Below, piece after piece: positions 10,960-21,416 of a DNA stretch of 64,000 bases. The stretch's first letter is position 1, and each line of letters begins with the position of its first letter. Position numbers and translations under genes: made by a program. Under the pieces are notes generated by a model, which worked only from the letters and a program-made list of their open reading frames with translations, made no database searches and was not told where the DNA came from. Location of the stretch: positions 70,262,317-70,326,316 of the forward strand of contig CM043701.1 of the NCBI GenBank assembly GCA_023935145.1, written 5' to 3'. This DNA is from Bretschneidera sinensis (Eukaryota > Streptophyta > Magnoliopsida > Brassicales > Akaniaceae).

Positions 10960-12490
10960 CTAAATATTTTTTAGCCTCCCAAACACTTTGCGAAGTGAAA
11001 GACGAATTATTCCCACCCTACACTCCATGAATATTAAGTTTTCAAAGTATCTAGCCTTAAGAACTCTTGCCAAAAAAGAGTATGGTTGCTTCAAAATCTG
11101 CCACCCTTGCTTATCTAAGAGCACCATGTTGAAAACATGAGGGTTGAGAAAGCCAATACCCTCTCCAATTTTGATTGGCATAAATTCTCCTAACTCACAT
11201 AATGAACTCTTCTCTCATCAATGGAATTACCCCACTAGAACCTTCTACATGAGCCAAAATTTCATCAAACATTGAAATAGAGAGTTTGAAATAGCTCATC
11301 TCATAAGTAGGAATCACTTGAGCTACAACCTTTATTAAGACCTCTCTTTTAACCTTTGAAAGTAGCTTCTCCTTCCAACCCTTCATCTTACTCGACAATC
11401 TATCCTTAATGGATTAGAAAATGTGTTTTTTAGACCTCCTAATCATCGAAGGTAGGCCAAAGTACTTGTTATACACCCTAGCTGTCTTAATCCCAAAGAT
11501 AGTTTTAATATCATCTTGCACGTCGGCTACCACATTCCAACTAAAGAACAAGGATGGATTCTCAATATTCACTTTTTTTCGCGAGTCCTACTCATACAAC
11601 TACAAAATCTCTTTAATTGACAATGCTTCAACAAGAGTAGCTTTTGCGAATAAAAGGTTGTCAATCGAAAAGAAAATGTGTGACACTAAAGGATTTCCCT
11701 TACAAGCAGAAATACTACTAATATCTCCACCCATCTAAGCCTTTCAAATTAAAGAATAAAGACCTTCAGCAAAAAGAACAAATAAGTGTGAGGAGAGTGC
11801 ATTTCCTTCCTGAATACCTTTACTAGGTCGAATAAACCTTTGTTGCTCACCGTCAATTATTACGGAATACAACACCAATGAAATACACTCCATAATTAAT
11901 CCCACCCATCTTACACGAGAGCCCATTTTTAACATGATTTCTCTAATAAATTCCCACTCGACCCTATCATATGCTTTGCTCATATCGAGCTTTAGAGCAA
12001 AATGACCATTCGAGGATCTCTTGTTTTTCAAATTATGAAGGATCTCAAAAGCCACAAGAACATTGTCTATGATCAAACGACCAGGAACAAGGCACTTTGA
12101 TATTTAGAATTTACATTAGGGAGAATAACCCTCAACCTATTAGCCATGACTTTGGAAATAACTTTATAAATAACATTACAAAAGTGTGGTTAATATTAGG
12201 TATCATTTTGCCAGGAAAAAATATATTTAATAATTGATATTACATCATCATTTATCAAATGCCAAAAATTTTGCAAAAAAGAGAGCTCGCATACCATCCA
12301 GTCCAAGAGACTTTGTAGAGCCTATCCGAAAAAGAGTAGCCATGATTTCTTCATATGAAATCTCCTTCAGCAGCTCACAATTCATTTCTTTCGTAATTGA
12401 CTGATTCACCGATCCCAGCACTTGTTCAATACCCTCAGGATTTAGAGTGTGAAATAAAGACTGCAAATATCCGTCCACAATATCCAAAAT
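10960..12490 (-). pseudogene. LINE reverse transcriptase
   Basis: Segments read in order: 12487-12248 with ATLFRIGSTKSLGLDGM; 12076-11744 with LKLDMSKAYDRVEWEFI and GIQEGNALSSHLFVL; 11398-11195 with KGWKEKLLSKVKREVLIK and IPTYEMSYF; and 11181-10960 with EGIGFLNPHVFN and LLDKQGWQIL. Between the second and third lies the active-site region. Near 11640-11670 it reads NLLFAKATLVEAL where plant LINEs have LLFADD followed by a few residues before KA. The two catalytic aspartates appear to have been removed by a small in-frame loss. The enzyme cannot be active. Confidence 0.85.
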
Positions 12491-12989
12491 AGTTGTCTGC
12501 CTATATTAAGTCACACCCTGATAGTTCTGAAGCCCAAAGATTAAATTTTTTTTTTCTTTCGTTGAGAAGCTTTTGCATCAAAAAAAAAATGTGACATTTG
12601 AGTCCCCATCTTAAAGCCAATGGCCCTTGATCTTTGCTTCTATAGAGTTTCTTCCCTTGCCCACAATCCATTGATGTTCTCAATATTCTTCTGCTCCAAA
12701 AGAGTTTGTTGAGATCGCGGGGCAGATTTTAATTTATTTAACATGGTAGCGAGTGCTTCAACTACTTCCTCACTTCTTCAAATAATCCACTGCCACTCAT
12801 ACAAGGCTGCACCACAACCTCACACTTGATCATTAAATTTCCATGGATCAAATTATGCATGCCCGTGAACCCATGAGGACATTATTACCTCTTCATAGCC
12901 ATATGTTGCATCCACATTACCTCAAACCGAAACAGTTTCTGGGTTGCTTATTTCTCAATCAAACCTTCCAAGTCAACGCAGAGGACGAG

Positions 12990-13470
12990 TGATTTGTATT
13001 TGCCATATAGAAATTACTGACAAGAGAATTCGAAAACTGATTTGACCACCACATCGTTGCCGCAGCTCTATCAAGTCGTTCCAACACAATTATCTCTTTC
13101 CCTCATGTTACACCAAGTGAACCGTGAATGCATACACCCTAATTCCCTTAAACCACAATGATCAATGACATCTCTAAATTGTTACATCTGCCTCTCTTCC
13201 TGATTCCCTCCTCATGCCTTCTCTTACAAGCCAAGGATCTCATTGAAATCTCCAAAGCAAATCTAAGGAAGATCCATTTTCCTATAAAGCCATGTTAACA
13301 ATTCCCATGATTGTCTGTGCTTACTAACTATTTGATGCCCATAAAAACCAGTTAAACGCCATGATGCATCCCTATACTACCCGACACAACCGCATCAACA
13401 TGATGGTGAGAGAAATTTTTGACAAACAACGACACGTCCTCCCACAAAAGTAATGCCAAACCAGTTAAAG
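12990..13470 (-). pseudogene. LINE AP-like endonuclease
   Basis: Minus-strand readings in changing frames give GLALL-WEDVSLFVKNFS, HHHVDAVV, GFYGHQIVS, CFGDFNEILGL and HSRFTWCNMRERDN. GDFNEIL and FTW-N are the diagnostic endonuclease motifs of plant L1 elements. Several stops (for instance before ICFGDFNEI) and frameshifts break it. Confidence 0.75.
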
Positions 13471-13479
13471 GGATTGAAT

Positions 13480-14399
13480 TTTTTGCGTTTTCCCCAAGCT
13501 CTGACGATTCTAGCTAATAATCTTCATCTGGCTAGGGGGGACTGCCCAACAGTCACTGCTTGTTCGTTTGAAAACATACTGTCTCCACCATTAGTTCCAC
13601 TCTCACATGCTAACTTCATCCTTTTCTCCTGGACTTCCAACCCTACATTAATTTTACCGTCTTGGGTCAGCCCATTTCTTTTAGTCCCCGTATTCAATAG
13701 AGTGCCAATTTTAATATTTGCGTTTGCAACCCTTGCCATTCGTTTCCACTAACTCGTCCTTCCTCTCCTTGATTCAAAATAGTCGTCTGCATATCACACT
13801 TCAATTTCATGTCTCCCTCATTTGCACGATCGTGTGTATCCTGATCTAAACCATGCACTAAATCAGTGATGGGCTTTACATTTCTCACCTTATTACAAAA
13901 GTCCATTACTTCAACTGGGCTATCATTGGGAGTGGCAGCAAGTGTTCCCAAACTATTAATTATACTAACCTTCTCATGACCCACCACTAGTTTTCGTGTA
14001 TCAACTGGGCTCAGGCTTTCAGGCTTGTTACCCTTATTAATTTGAATATGCCCCAATAATAAATTACTACCCTTCACCTTCTCTTTCCTGCTATCAGATC
14101 GTGAAGATTCAACCTTGGAGTCAAACGACCTCGTTGAATTTAATTCTGAATTTGAACTGAACCCGTTGATTTGCCTTGTACAGTAACGTCTCTCTTATCA
14201 GTATTTGGAATTATCGGATCCATTGATTGGGACACTGAATTGACACCAAACATTCTAGGAACCTGCGTTGCAATTTCCTCTAGGGCCACATCATCACAGC
14301 TACCATTGATTTCACACCGTTTGCTCACTGGAATCTCCAATGCCGCACTTCCTCTTGATCTTCATGTACCACCACCATATACTTTAAATTTTGGCCTAC
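13480..14399 (-). pseudogene. LINE N-terminal region
   Basis: Three open stretches on the minus strand (14340-14140, 14077-13694, 13739-13524) encode polar, low-complexity protein lacking a clear domain. They lie upstream of the endonuclease, where plant L1 elements have a variable linker after a zinc knuckle. The zinc knuckle itself is not visible. Assignment is by position. Confidence 0.5.
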
Positions 14400-14404
14400 A
14401 TCTC
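14400..14404. other. Target-site duplication of element B, left copy
   Basis: ATCTC directly precedes the TG start of the left LTR. The identical ATCTC follows the right LTR at 30388-30392. This fixes both ends of B and shows that the interrupted sequence is the LINE. Confidence 0.9.
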
Positions 14405-16583
14405 TGTGATACCCCTAATCATAAAATAAAAAAAAAAAAAAATTTAATAAATATGACATAAAATTAAAATGATATATTTACGCAGAAGATTTAATATTAA
14501 ATAAAATAATTCTTGTGAAAAAAAAATTAGACGCGTGTGGACGAACTTACAAAGAAAAAAAAAATTGGACATCCCTCGACATCCAGCAAATGAAAATAAT
14601 AATAATAATAATAATAATAAATATTATATTATATTATATTATTATTAAAAAAAAAACCATTTCGTGCAACACCTGGAAGTCCAGGTATTACCAGGTGTTG
14701 CGATTTAAGTTAAATGCAGCTGCATGAATTGCAGCTGTAAAATTGAAACAGTGAAGTGCGGCAACCGCTGCTTTAATTCTCTTATAATTGATTTTTTCCT
14801 TATAAAATTCACTTAGTTTTTTTTTATTACACGTTTTCTTTAAATATTTGGGGATTGAAAGAAAAGTCGAAAGAATAAAATTTTGAAGAAGTTTTCTGTG
14901 GAATTTCATAGAGAATCATAAGAAACTATCAGAAAAATAGAAGGTAATAACAAAATGTTTATTTTCGAATTTATGACATTTATTAAGTTTCTCTGAATTC
15001 AAAGTGAAAATTTTCAAAGTGTGTGGTTTATAACAAATTGAAGAATAAATTATAAATTTAATATAAATACGATGTCAGGTGTTGACGATCTACAACCGAG
15101 GGAAATTTCTGAGAGAAATAGGAAAAAGCAAGGAGGTGATCCACGGGTATCTTTAAGAGCTATGTGGTGAGTTGGATTTACTTTAAGTAATCTAAATAAA
15201 AATGAAAAATTTAGGTATAATATTAAAATAAATTATTAACTTATGTTTTGGAGATAGATAAAGTTTTGGATGATAAATATGATATGAATCTTGGACATGT
15301 AAAATAGTATTATGTGAAAAGATATATTTTTGGAATAATAAGTTGATTTAATAATAAAAGCGATAAGTGAAATTCTTAATGAGCTATAGTTGATGTTTTG
15401 ATATGAATTTTGAGGAGATGAATTTTAGTGGATCTTGACCAATTTTGATGGATGATTTGGTATGACTTGGGATGAAATTTAATGGATCTTGGCAAGCTTT
15501 AATAGATGATTTGATATGATTTGGGATGAGAGAAATTTTTGTGGAATTTTTGTTATATAAATTTGAGAATAATCAGGATAGCCAATTTAAGTGTTTTGAA
15601 TTTATGTTGTTTTTATATTACTATTAATATGCATATTTCATATTATTGTTCATATGCATATGCATCAAATAAGAAAACCGAAAGAACCGAAAAGAGGCCA
15701 GTCTAATGGAATAACCGTGACAGCCGGTATATGCTGGAAATAAAAGGAACATCGTGACAGTCGGTATATGTTGGAAATAAATTTCGTGACAGCTGGGATA
15801 AGCTGTAAAGAACCAGGAAAGGGTCAGTCTAAGATAATAATAACCTATCGACAGGTGGGAAGACGTTCCTATCATAATCATTCATGCATGGCATCTGATT
15901 TAATTATTGCTTGCATTATTGAAATTCTGATGTGTGGTGTGTGATTGTGAATTTATTTATAGATGGATAAGTTTCACAAAGAGAAAGTTATGGTGATAAG
16001 AACCATCTAAATGGTAGACCTTATGATGTGAACCTCATGACGAGGTAATTATGAGATAATTGATGGTCTTAAGGTGAACCAATAAATAAGAGGAAGAGAT
16101 TGATAGATAATGGATATGATGACATGTGAAGTGATAGTGGAGTGCTAGTACCAAGTGTATGAGATATAAATTGATTTAAATATTAAAAGACTGTTTATAC
16201 AAATGAGTACTTCTAGTAAATTTAATTCATTGAGCTTGTGAAACTCACCCTTCATTGTACAATGATTTCAGGTGGCAGGCTTGACAAATAGTTTTGTGAC
16301 TCGAGGTTCAGAAGAAATCATTTTCTATAAGTCACGTACGTGTCAACATCCTCAGACTAATGAGAAAAAAAAATAAAATTTACTTGTAAATATTCATGCA
16401 TTTTACGTTGTATAGAATGTTTAAATATCATATTGATGTAACTCCCCTGTTGAGGGTTGAGGATTGATGTAAAATTTCTTTTGGTGTTGTTTATTTTCTT
16501 TATTGCATATATGTGTCGTGTTGCGATTTTCAAAATGTGATAACACTGTCTCGGGGGTGGCCAACGAGGGATGGGTCGTTACA
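14405..16583 (+). repeat. 5' LTR of element B
   Basis: It begins TGTGATACCC and ends GGGTCGTTACA. It carries a U3 hairpin (GCAACACCTGG at 14666-14676 and CCAGGTGTTGC at 14691-14701), an (AAT)n run near 14590-14625, and three units of a GTGACAG-GGTATATG-TGGAAATAAA repeat at about 15717-15815. The AGGAGGTGATCCAC box near 15133 is shared by LTRs of D, E and F. Divergence from the 3' LTR is several per cent plus indels. Confidence 0.9.
14666..14701. repeat. Perfect 11-bp inverted repeat in B-family U3
   Basis: GCAACACCTGG and CCAGGTGTTGC are exact reverse complements separated by 14 bp. A smaller CCTGG-AAGT-CCAGG hairpin overlaps the left arm. In the 3' LTR (about 28507-28541) the right arm has changed (CCAAGTGTTGC), weakening the stem. 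Confidence 0.8.
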
Positions 16584-16587
16584 ATTT

Positions 16588-16605
16588 TGGTATAAGAGCA
16601 TTAGG
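16588..16605 (+). promoter_or_regulatory. Primer binding site of element B (tRNA-iMet)
   Basis: TGGTATAAGAGCATTAGG lies 4 bp after the LTR end. The intact form in element D (TGGTATCAGAGC) is the usual complement of the 3' end of plant initiator methionine tRNA. Here C is changed to A at the seventh base. Confidence 0.85.
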
Positions 16606-16639
16606 TTTTATGATTTTGTAGACTGTATAAAAAGTAAGA

Positions 16640-17930
16640 AAGTGAAAAATTAAAATAAATTATAATGAACAGTCTGAGGATGACACGTGGACATGCTAGA
16701 GCTAGAGTTAGAGTTGTTGATTTGAGAGGGCATGGCAGGCCCCAATATTTGGACAAGTTAAGGTTGAGTCTGAATCTGTGGTTCCTAAAAGGGAACATGT
16801 TGATAGTATGTTTTATAGTAGTAATATAATTGATATTAGTAAAGGCATGAGAGAATTTGAAGTTAAAAGAGATGAGCTAAGATAAGCTCTTACACATGCT
16901 CTTAAGAAATGAAGGTAACAGATGATATAATTAATAGCTTATAGCATAGACTTGATGAACAGGTTAGAGCAGTGCTTGAGATTGTTGAGAATCCAGTAAT
17001 GATAAATGTTAAAAAGGGAAAAAGTGAGTTTATGTACAAGATGCAAAGAGATTGTTTTGTTAGATATATTAAGTTAAATGTCTCATTGTTTAAAGGATCT
17101 ATGAATCATTTTAAGCCTGAGTTTTGGGAGAAACATTTAGAGAGATTATTTGGCATTTTACCAGTAACTGACAGACGGATGGTTGCCTTTGCTTCATTTG
17201 AGTTAGAAGAAAAAGTTTTAGAATGGTGGAAGGATATTCTTCCTAGGGTAAGTACAAATATTGACAGACCCTTAACCTGAATTAGGTTTAAGGAGGTTTT
17301 TCTTGATAAATATTTTCCTTAGACTTTTAGAGCCCAACAAGATAGAGGTTTCTCTTATTTGAGGTAAAATATGTCGACAGTGACTCAATATGATAGCAGA
17401 TTTGTGGCTTTGACAAGGGTGGTATCAAAAAATGGTAGACCTAGAAGAGAAGAAGTGTAAAAGGTTCATAAATGAACTATATTTAAGGATTTGATCAAAA
17501 CTATCTTACATGAGGCATATGAAGTATGTCAGATTGGTGGATATAGCACTTCAGATTGAGAAGGATGTGATAGAATTTAGAGGAAGGAGGAGTTAACGGA
17601 AGAAGTCTAGATTTGAGAAACCCAGAGGTGGTACTAGTATGAGTGTGCAGGGTTGGGAACCACCCAGATAAGGCATTCCTTATCACAGGGAACTGAAGTA
17701 CAAAGTCAGAGACAAGTAGGATCTGTTACTTCTGTAGTTTAGGATATTATCGGTGGGACCCTTAGATTTGGGAGACATGTTATGGGAACTGTGAGTCATG
17801 GCAGAGGAAGTAAGTATACCACCAAGGAGAAGTAGTAATCTGATGTATGATTGAGAGACAGAAGGTTGTCATAGATATATTCAGATAAGACATTTATTCC
17901 ATAACTGTTCTAATTTGAGGTGCTTGGTAT
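16640..17930 (+). pseudogene. Element B gag remnant
   Basis: The main open stretch (16972-17280, 102 codons) includes FVRYIKLNVSLFKGSMNH, WEKHLERLFGILPVTD and ASFELEEKVLEWWKDIL. This is the retrotransposon gag core of Tekay-type chromoviruses. The frame then meets a TGA and continues as IRFKEVFLDKYFP and FRAQQDRGFSYLR with further stops. A degenerate zinc-knuckle area follows near 17860-17930. Confidence 0.8.
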
Positions 17931-18390
17931 ATAGAAAAGGTGGACATATCAATGTTAGTTGATCTTGGTACAACCCATTCTTTTGCATCTACTATTCATA
18001 TGAAGTCTATTGAAGTATGTATTAGTCCTTTAATGCAAAAATATTTCTATTAAAATTCCCACTAGAGACAGAGTGATAATTGTAAATGTTTACAAGGGTT
18101 GTGTGATTCATATCAATGATAGAGAATCAGAAGCTAATTTATCTTTAAATATAATATAGTTTTGGGAATGATTTGGTTATCGACGTATTACACTTAGGTT
18201 TATTTCTTCCAGAAAGAAGGTAGTGTTCGAGATATGGACATGAAGAGTGTAACTTTCAAAGAGAGCATAAGATACTCTTGAACTATCTCATTTTGCTCTG
18301 ACCACTAGGAGATGGTTGAAGAAGGGTGGTGAGGAATATTTGGCATAAAAAATGGACTCCAAACAGGAAAATAGGAAGTTAGAATAAATC
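17930..18390 (+). pseudogene. Element B protease remnant
   Basis: VDISMLVDLGTTHSFAST (about 17940-18000) corresponds to the aspartic protease active site. The DSGATHSF of element D is here DLGTTHSF. A frameshift follows before PTRDRVIIVNVYKGC. Inactive. Confidence 0.7.
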
Positions 18391-19085
18391 TTAGTGGTGA
18401 AAGATTATTCTAATGAAATTCTTAATGAGTTGTCTAGGTTACCTCCAAGTATGGAGATAAAATTCTCTATTGATGTGATACCAAGAGCATCACATGTATT
18501 TAATGGCACCATACAAAGTGACACCTACTTGGTTAAGAGAGTTGAAAGTCCAAGAGTTGTTAGATATACAATTTATTCAATTTTAGTGTATCATCAGGAG
18601 GAGGCCATGTAGTGTTTGTGAAGAAGAAGATGGAACAATGAGATTTGGTATAGACTACAAATAGTTGAATAAGAACAAATATCTTTTACCCAGGATAAAT
18701 AAAATGTTTGAGTAGTGCAAGGAGTGAGAGTATTTTTTAAGATATACTTGAGATCAGGTTATCACCCATTTGAGAATAAAAGAAAGAGACATGTCTAAGA
18801 CTGTTTTTATGATACGTTATGGTCATAAGGGTCTGGTGATGCCATTTGGGTTAACTAATGTTCTAGAAACATTCATGGACTGGATGAATAGAGTGTTTAA
18901 ACTATATCTCAGTAAGTGTATGGTTGTATTTGACTTTCTGATATAATCTAAGAAGGAAGAACAACATGTGAAACATTAGACAGTGTGTTAGAGATCCTGA
19001 TGAGAGAAAAATTATGTGCAAAGTTCTCTAAGTGTGAGTATTGGCTGAATGGAAAAACTTTCTTGGAACATGTAATATAGGGAAA
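18390..19085 (+). pseudogene. Element B reverse transcriptase remnant
   Basis: Readable blocks include ELSRLPPSMEIKFSIDVIP (18430-18486), the YR-like connecting region, LPFGLTN-like MPFGLTNVLETFMD (about 18840-18880) and the active-site area MVVFDFLI near 18918. There the expected FIDDIL is destroyed by deletion. Stops and frameshifts are frequent. Confidence 0.75.
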
Positions 19086-19693
19086 TGGATAGCAGTTGAT
19101 TTACAAAAGATAGAGACAATGTTAAGTTGGGAGAGACTAACTAATGAGACTGAGATTAGAGTTTTCTTGGGATTAGCTAGTTTTTATAGAAGATTCTTTC
19201 AGAAATTTTTATTATTGTAATACGGTTGAATAGACTGACTGGGAAAAAGGTGAGATTTGTATGGTGAGAGAAGTGTGAGAAAATTTTCCAATTTCTAAAT
19301 GAGATATTGACTACAGGTCCAGTATTGGTGTTTTCCTTCTGGTGATGAAGGATTTGTGGTGTATAGTGATACGTCACATCAATGATTGAGATATGTGTAA
19401 CATAAGAAAGTTGCGGCCCATACTTCTAGGCAATCGAAGATTCGTAATAGGAATTACCATACTCATGACTTTGAATTGGCTGCTACAGTGTTTGCTTTAA
19501 AAGATTAGAGACATCATCTGTATGAAGCTACTTGGGAGATATTCATGGGTTATAAAAGTTTGACATACTTACCTATCGAGAGAGAGTTGAGTTTGAGGCA
19601 AATATGGTGGATGGAGTAATTAGTAATTATGATTGTATAATTCATATCATCTAGAAAATGCGAAGGTGATAGCTGATGCATTGAGTAGAAAGT
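19085..19693 (+). pseudogene. Element B RNase H remnant, cut by the TR-GAG insertion
   Basis: Blocks recognisable by comparison with element E (53061-53585) include [27 protein letters not shown] and the ADALSRK motif at 19672-19693. The reading stops at the insertion point, with AAAGT as the last five bases. It resumes across the insert at 26939 with TRSLTAT. Confidence 0.75.
19689..19693. other. Target-site duplication of the TR-GAG element, left copy
   Basis: AAAGT precedes the left LTR. AAAGG at 26934-26938 follows the right LTR, one base different. The interrupted ADALSRK-(S)TRSLTA reading of B supports this join. Confidence 0.65.
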
Positions 19694-19879
19694 TGATAGA
19701 CGCTTAAATATACATATTTAAGCCCCCTTATTTACACTTGTTAGATCCTTTATTACCTTAATTTGGTATCTTTTACTCCATTTGTGTGTTTTACATGTTT
19801 TTATAGGGTCTTGGAGAAAAAAGAAGCAGTTTTGGCACTTTAAGGAAGAAATCTGGAAGCCCTAGAGCACTTTCTGGAC

Positions 19880-19978
19880 AAAGTGCGATCGAGCGCACAT
19901 ACGATCATGTGCACACTTGTAGGATCGAGCGCACATTATGATCGAGCGCAAGGACACATGCGATCGAGCGCACATATA
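19880..19978 (+). repeat. Cluster of TGCGATCGAGCGCA motifs in U3
   Basis: TGCGATCGAGCGCAC occurs twice, with truncated GATCGAGCGCA twice more and a diverged ACGATCATGTGCAC. The motif is nearly self-complementary about a central TCGA: its reverse complement is TGCGCTCGATCGCA, two mismatched positions. In the 3' LTR the cluster (25787-25880) has a different set of copies. Confidence 0.85.
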
Positions 19979-20104
19979 CGGGCGTGAACAGTAAACTGCA
20001 GAACCTTATTTTGGAAAGTACAAGATTTTCGTTTTAGGAAGGTCTAGGATTGTCGTTTTAGGAAAGTTTAGGACTTATGGGTATATTAGGACTTCTTAAA
20101 GACC

Positions 20105-20112
20105 TATAAATA
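20105..20112 (+). promoter_or_regulatory. TATA box of the TR-GAG 5' LTR
   Basis: TATAAATA follows the GATCGAGCGCA cluster by about 130 bp and is exactly kept in the 3' LTR at 26011-26018. It would place the transcript start near 20140, so the AGTAGATACCATGC motifs would lie in the RNA leader. Confidence 0.7.
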
Positions 20113-20546
20113 CACTTGTAACTCACACACAAAAAGACACCTTAGAAAGAAACACTTTTCTCTTTTCTTTTACTTGGAGTGGAGAGCTTGGGAGAGAATT
20201 GACGCCTCTTCTCTCGGGTTTATTCTTCTCCCTTATGTTTAGTTTAATTATGTTTACTTCAGTTAGTATGTGTAACTAACTCTCTTATAGGGCTCGATTG
20301 AAGCCCTAGTTATGCATTCCCATATTTTTATTTATTGATTAAATCTTTGCATAGCTTACTATGTTACTCAACTTGATTTTAACCTGTGCTTATTTAAATT
20401 CCTCATATGTATGTGTAAGGCCAACGTATGCATGTGGTATGGATGGGTTAGTTAGATCAATTTGAATGACCGAGTCCTGGGTCTAACATTAGTAACAAGG
20501 GACCATCTTATCCGAATACCCGGGTTAATCAACATGGGAAACCGAG

Positions 20547-20725
20547 AGTAGATACCATGCCCTAGGTCTCATGTGGTTGTCGATTTCCATAGTACCTATG
20601 TTTTCTTAAGGAACAACTCAAGCAGATACCATGCTGAATCCCTTAAGGAAGAAAAGAGTTAGAGTAGATACCATGCCTAACTCGTTGCTTAGGGAAATCA
20701 ATAGCTTAAGGAGTAGATACCATGC
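20547..20725 (+). repeat. Four AGTAGATACCATGC motifs in the R/U5 region
   Basis: Copies start at 20547, 20621 (AGCAGATACCATGC), 20663 and 20712, spaced 74, 42 and 49 bp. CCCTTAAGG/CTTAAGG palindromic fragments lie between them. The same set is present in the 3' LTR (26453-26630) and, degenerate, in the related solo LTR at 54657-55914. Confidence 0.85.
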
Positions 20726-21034
20726 CCTTAGGTTGGCAACCAGTAGGTACACATAATAAGGCTAGAGCACTGATACCTTATACAAAATCGAGAATGTATG
20801 ACTAGTGGTGGATATCAAAGCCCTATGTCTTTATTATTATCGAATCACCCTTCAGTTTATTATTTCTATCTTTTTACATTGCAAATATAATTCTAATTCG
20901 AACTTTACCAATCCCTGTGGAGATGATCTTGCATTCGCACACTATGCTGCACTATTGACCTTGTGCACTTGCAAATAAAACAAAGTCCGATTATTCATCT
21001 ATTTATTTAGGTATATTATCGCACAACAAGTTTT

Positions 21035-21052
21035 TGGCGCCGTTGCCGGGGA
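21035..21052 (+). promoter_or_regulatory. Primer binding site complementary to tRNA-Asp
   Basis: TGGCGCCGTTGCCGGGGA is an exact complement, over 17-18 bases, of the 3' end of plant tRNA-Asp(GTC), CCCCGGCAACGGCGCCA. It begins 6 bp after the LTR end. A tRNA-Asp primer is typical of Athila elements. Confidence 0.9.
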
Positions 21053-21416
21053 TTGCGCTAAAAGTTCCTTTTAGGATTACTTTCATTTTATCATTGTTAT
21101 TATTTTATTTTTACCATCTTTTATCAAAACTTAAATCAAGTTGTTTTCTGTTTCAGGCACGAAACCCTACTTGCACTTTCTATGGTATTTGCGATCGATC
21201 GCAAGCTTCTGTGCGAGCGAGCGCATTTAGGACAGAAAGTACCCGAGTAGCAGAGTTGCACTGCTGCACTAAAACTGGTTTTTCTGCTTTATGCACGGAC
21301 TTCGATCCTGACATTCGAAATTCTTTTCCCTCGATCCCGAGCTTGAACGGACCATCCAAAAAAGGCTTGGGGACAACTTTGAGGAGAACAAAGGAGAAAT
21401 CGAGAACGAAACACAA

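Larger units (their letters stand above)
9985..14399 (-). mobile_element. L1-type LINE (non-LTR retrotransposon), broken
   Basis: Minus-strand domains follow in normal L1 order: an N-terminal nucleic-acid-binding region (14399-13480), AP endonuclease (about 13470-12990), reverse transcriptase (12490-10960), zinc-finger RVT C-terminal region (10904-10308) and the beginning of an RNase H domain (about 10115-9985). All are split by stops and frameshifts. Element B is inserted at 14400-14404 (TSD ATCTC). The LINE sequence seems to resume briefly at 30393-30433, beyond B, before element D starts. Confidence 0.85.
19694..21028 (+). repeat. 5' LTR of the TR-GAG element
   Basis: It begins TGATAGACGCTTAAATATAC and ends ATCGCACAACA. 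U3 holds at least four GATCGAGCGCA motifs between about 19880 and 19975. A TATA box lies at 20105-20112. The transcribed part contains four AGTAGATACCATGC-type motifs. It differs from the 3' LTR mainly by transitions and by an indel within the GATCGAGCGCA cluster. Confidence 0.9.
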
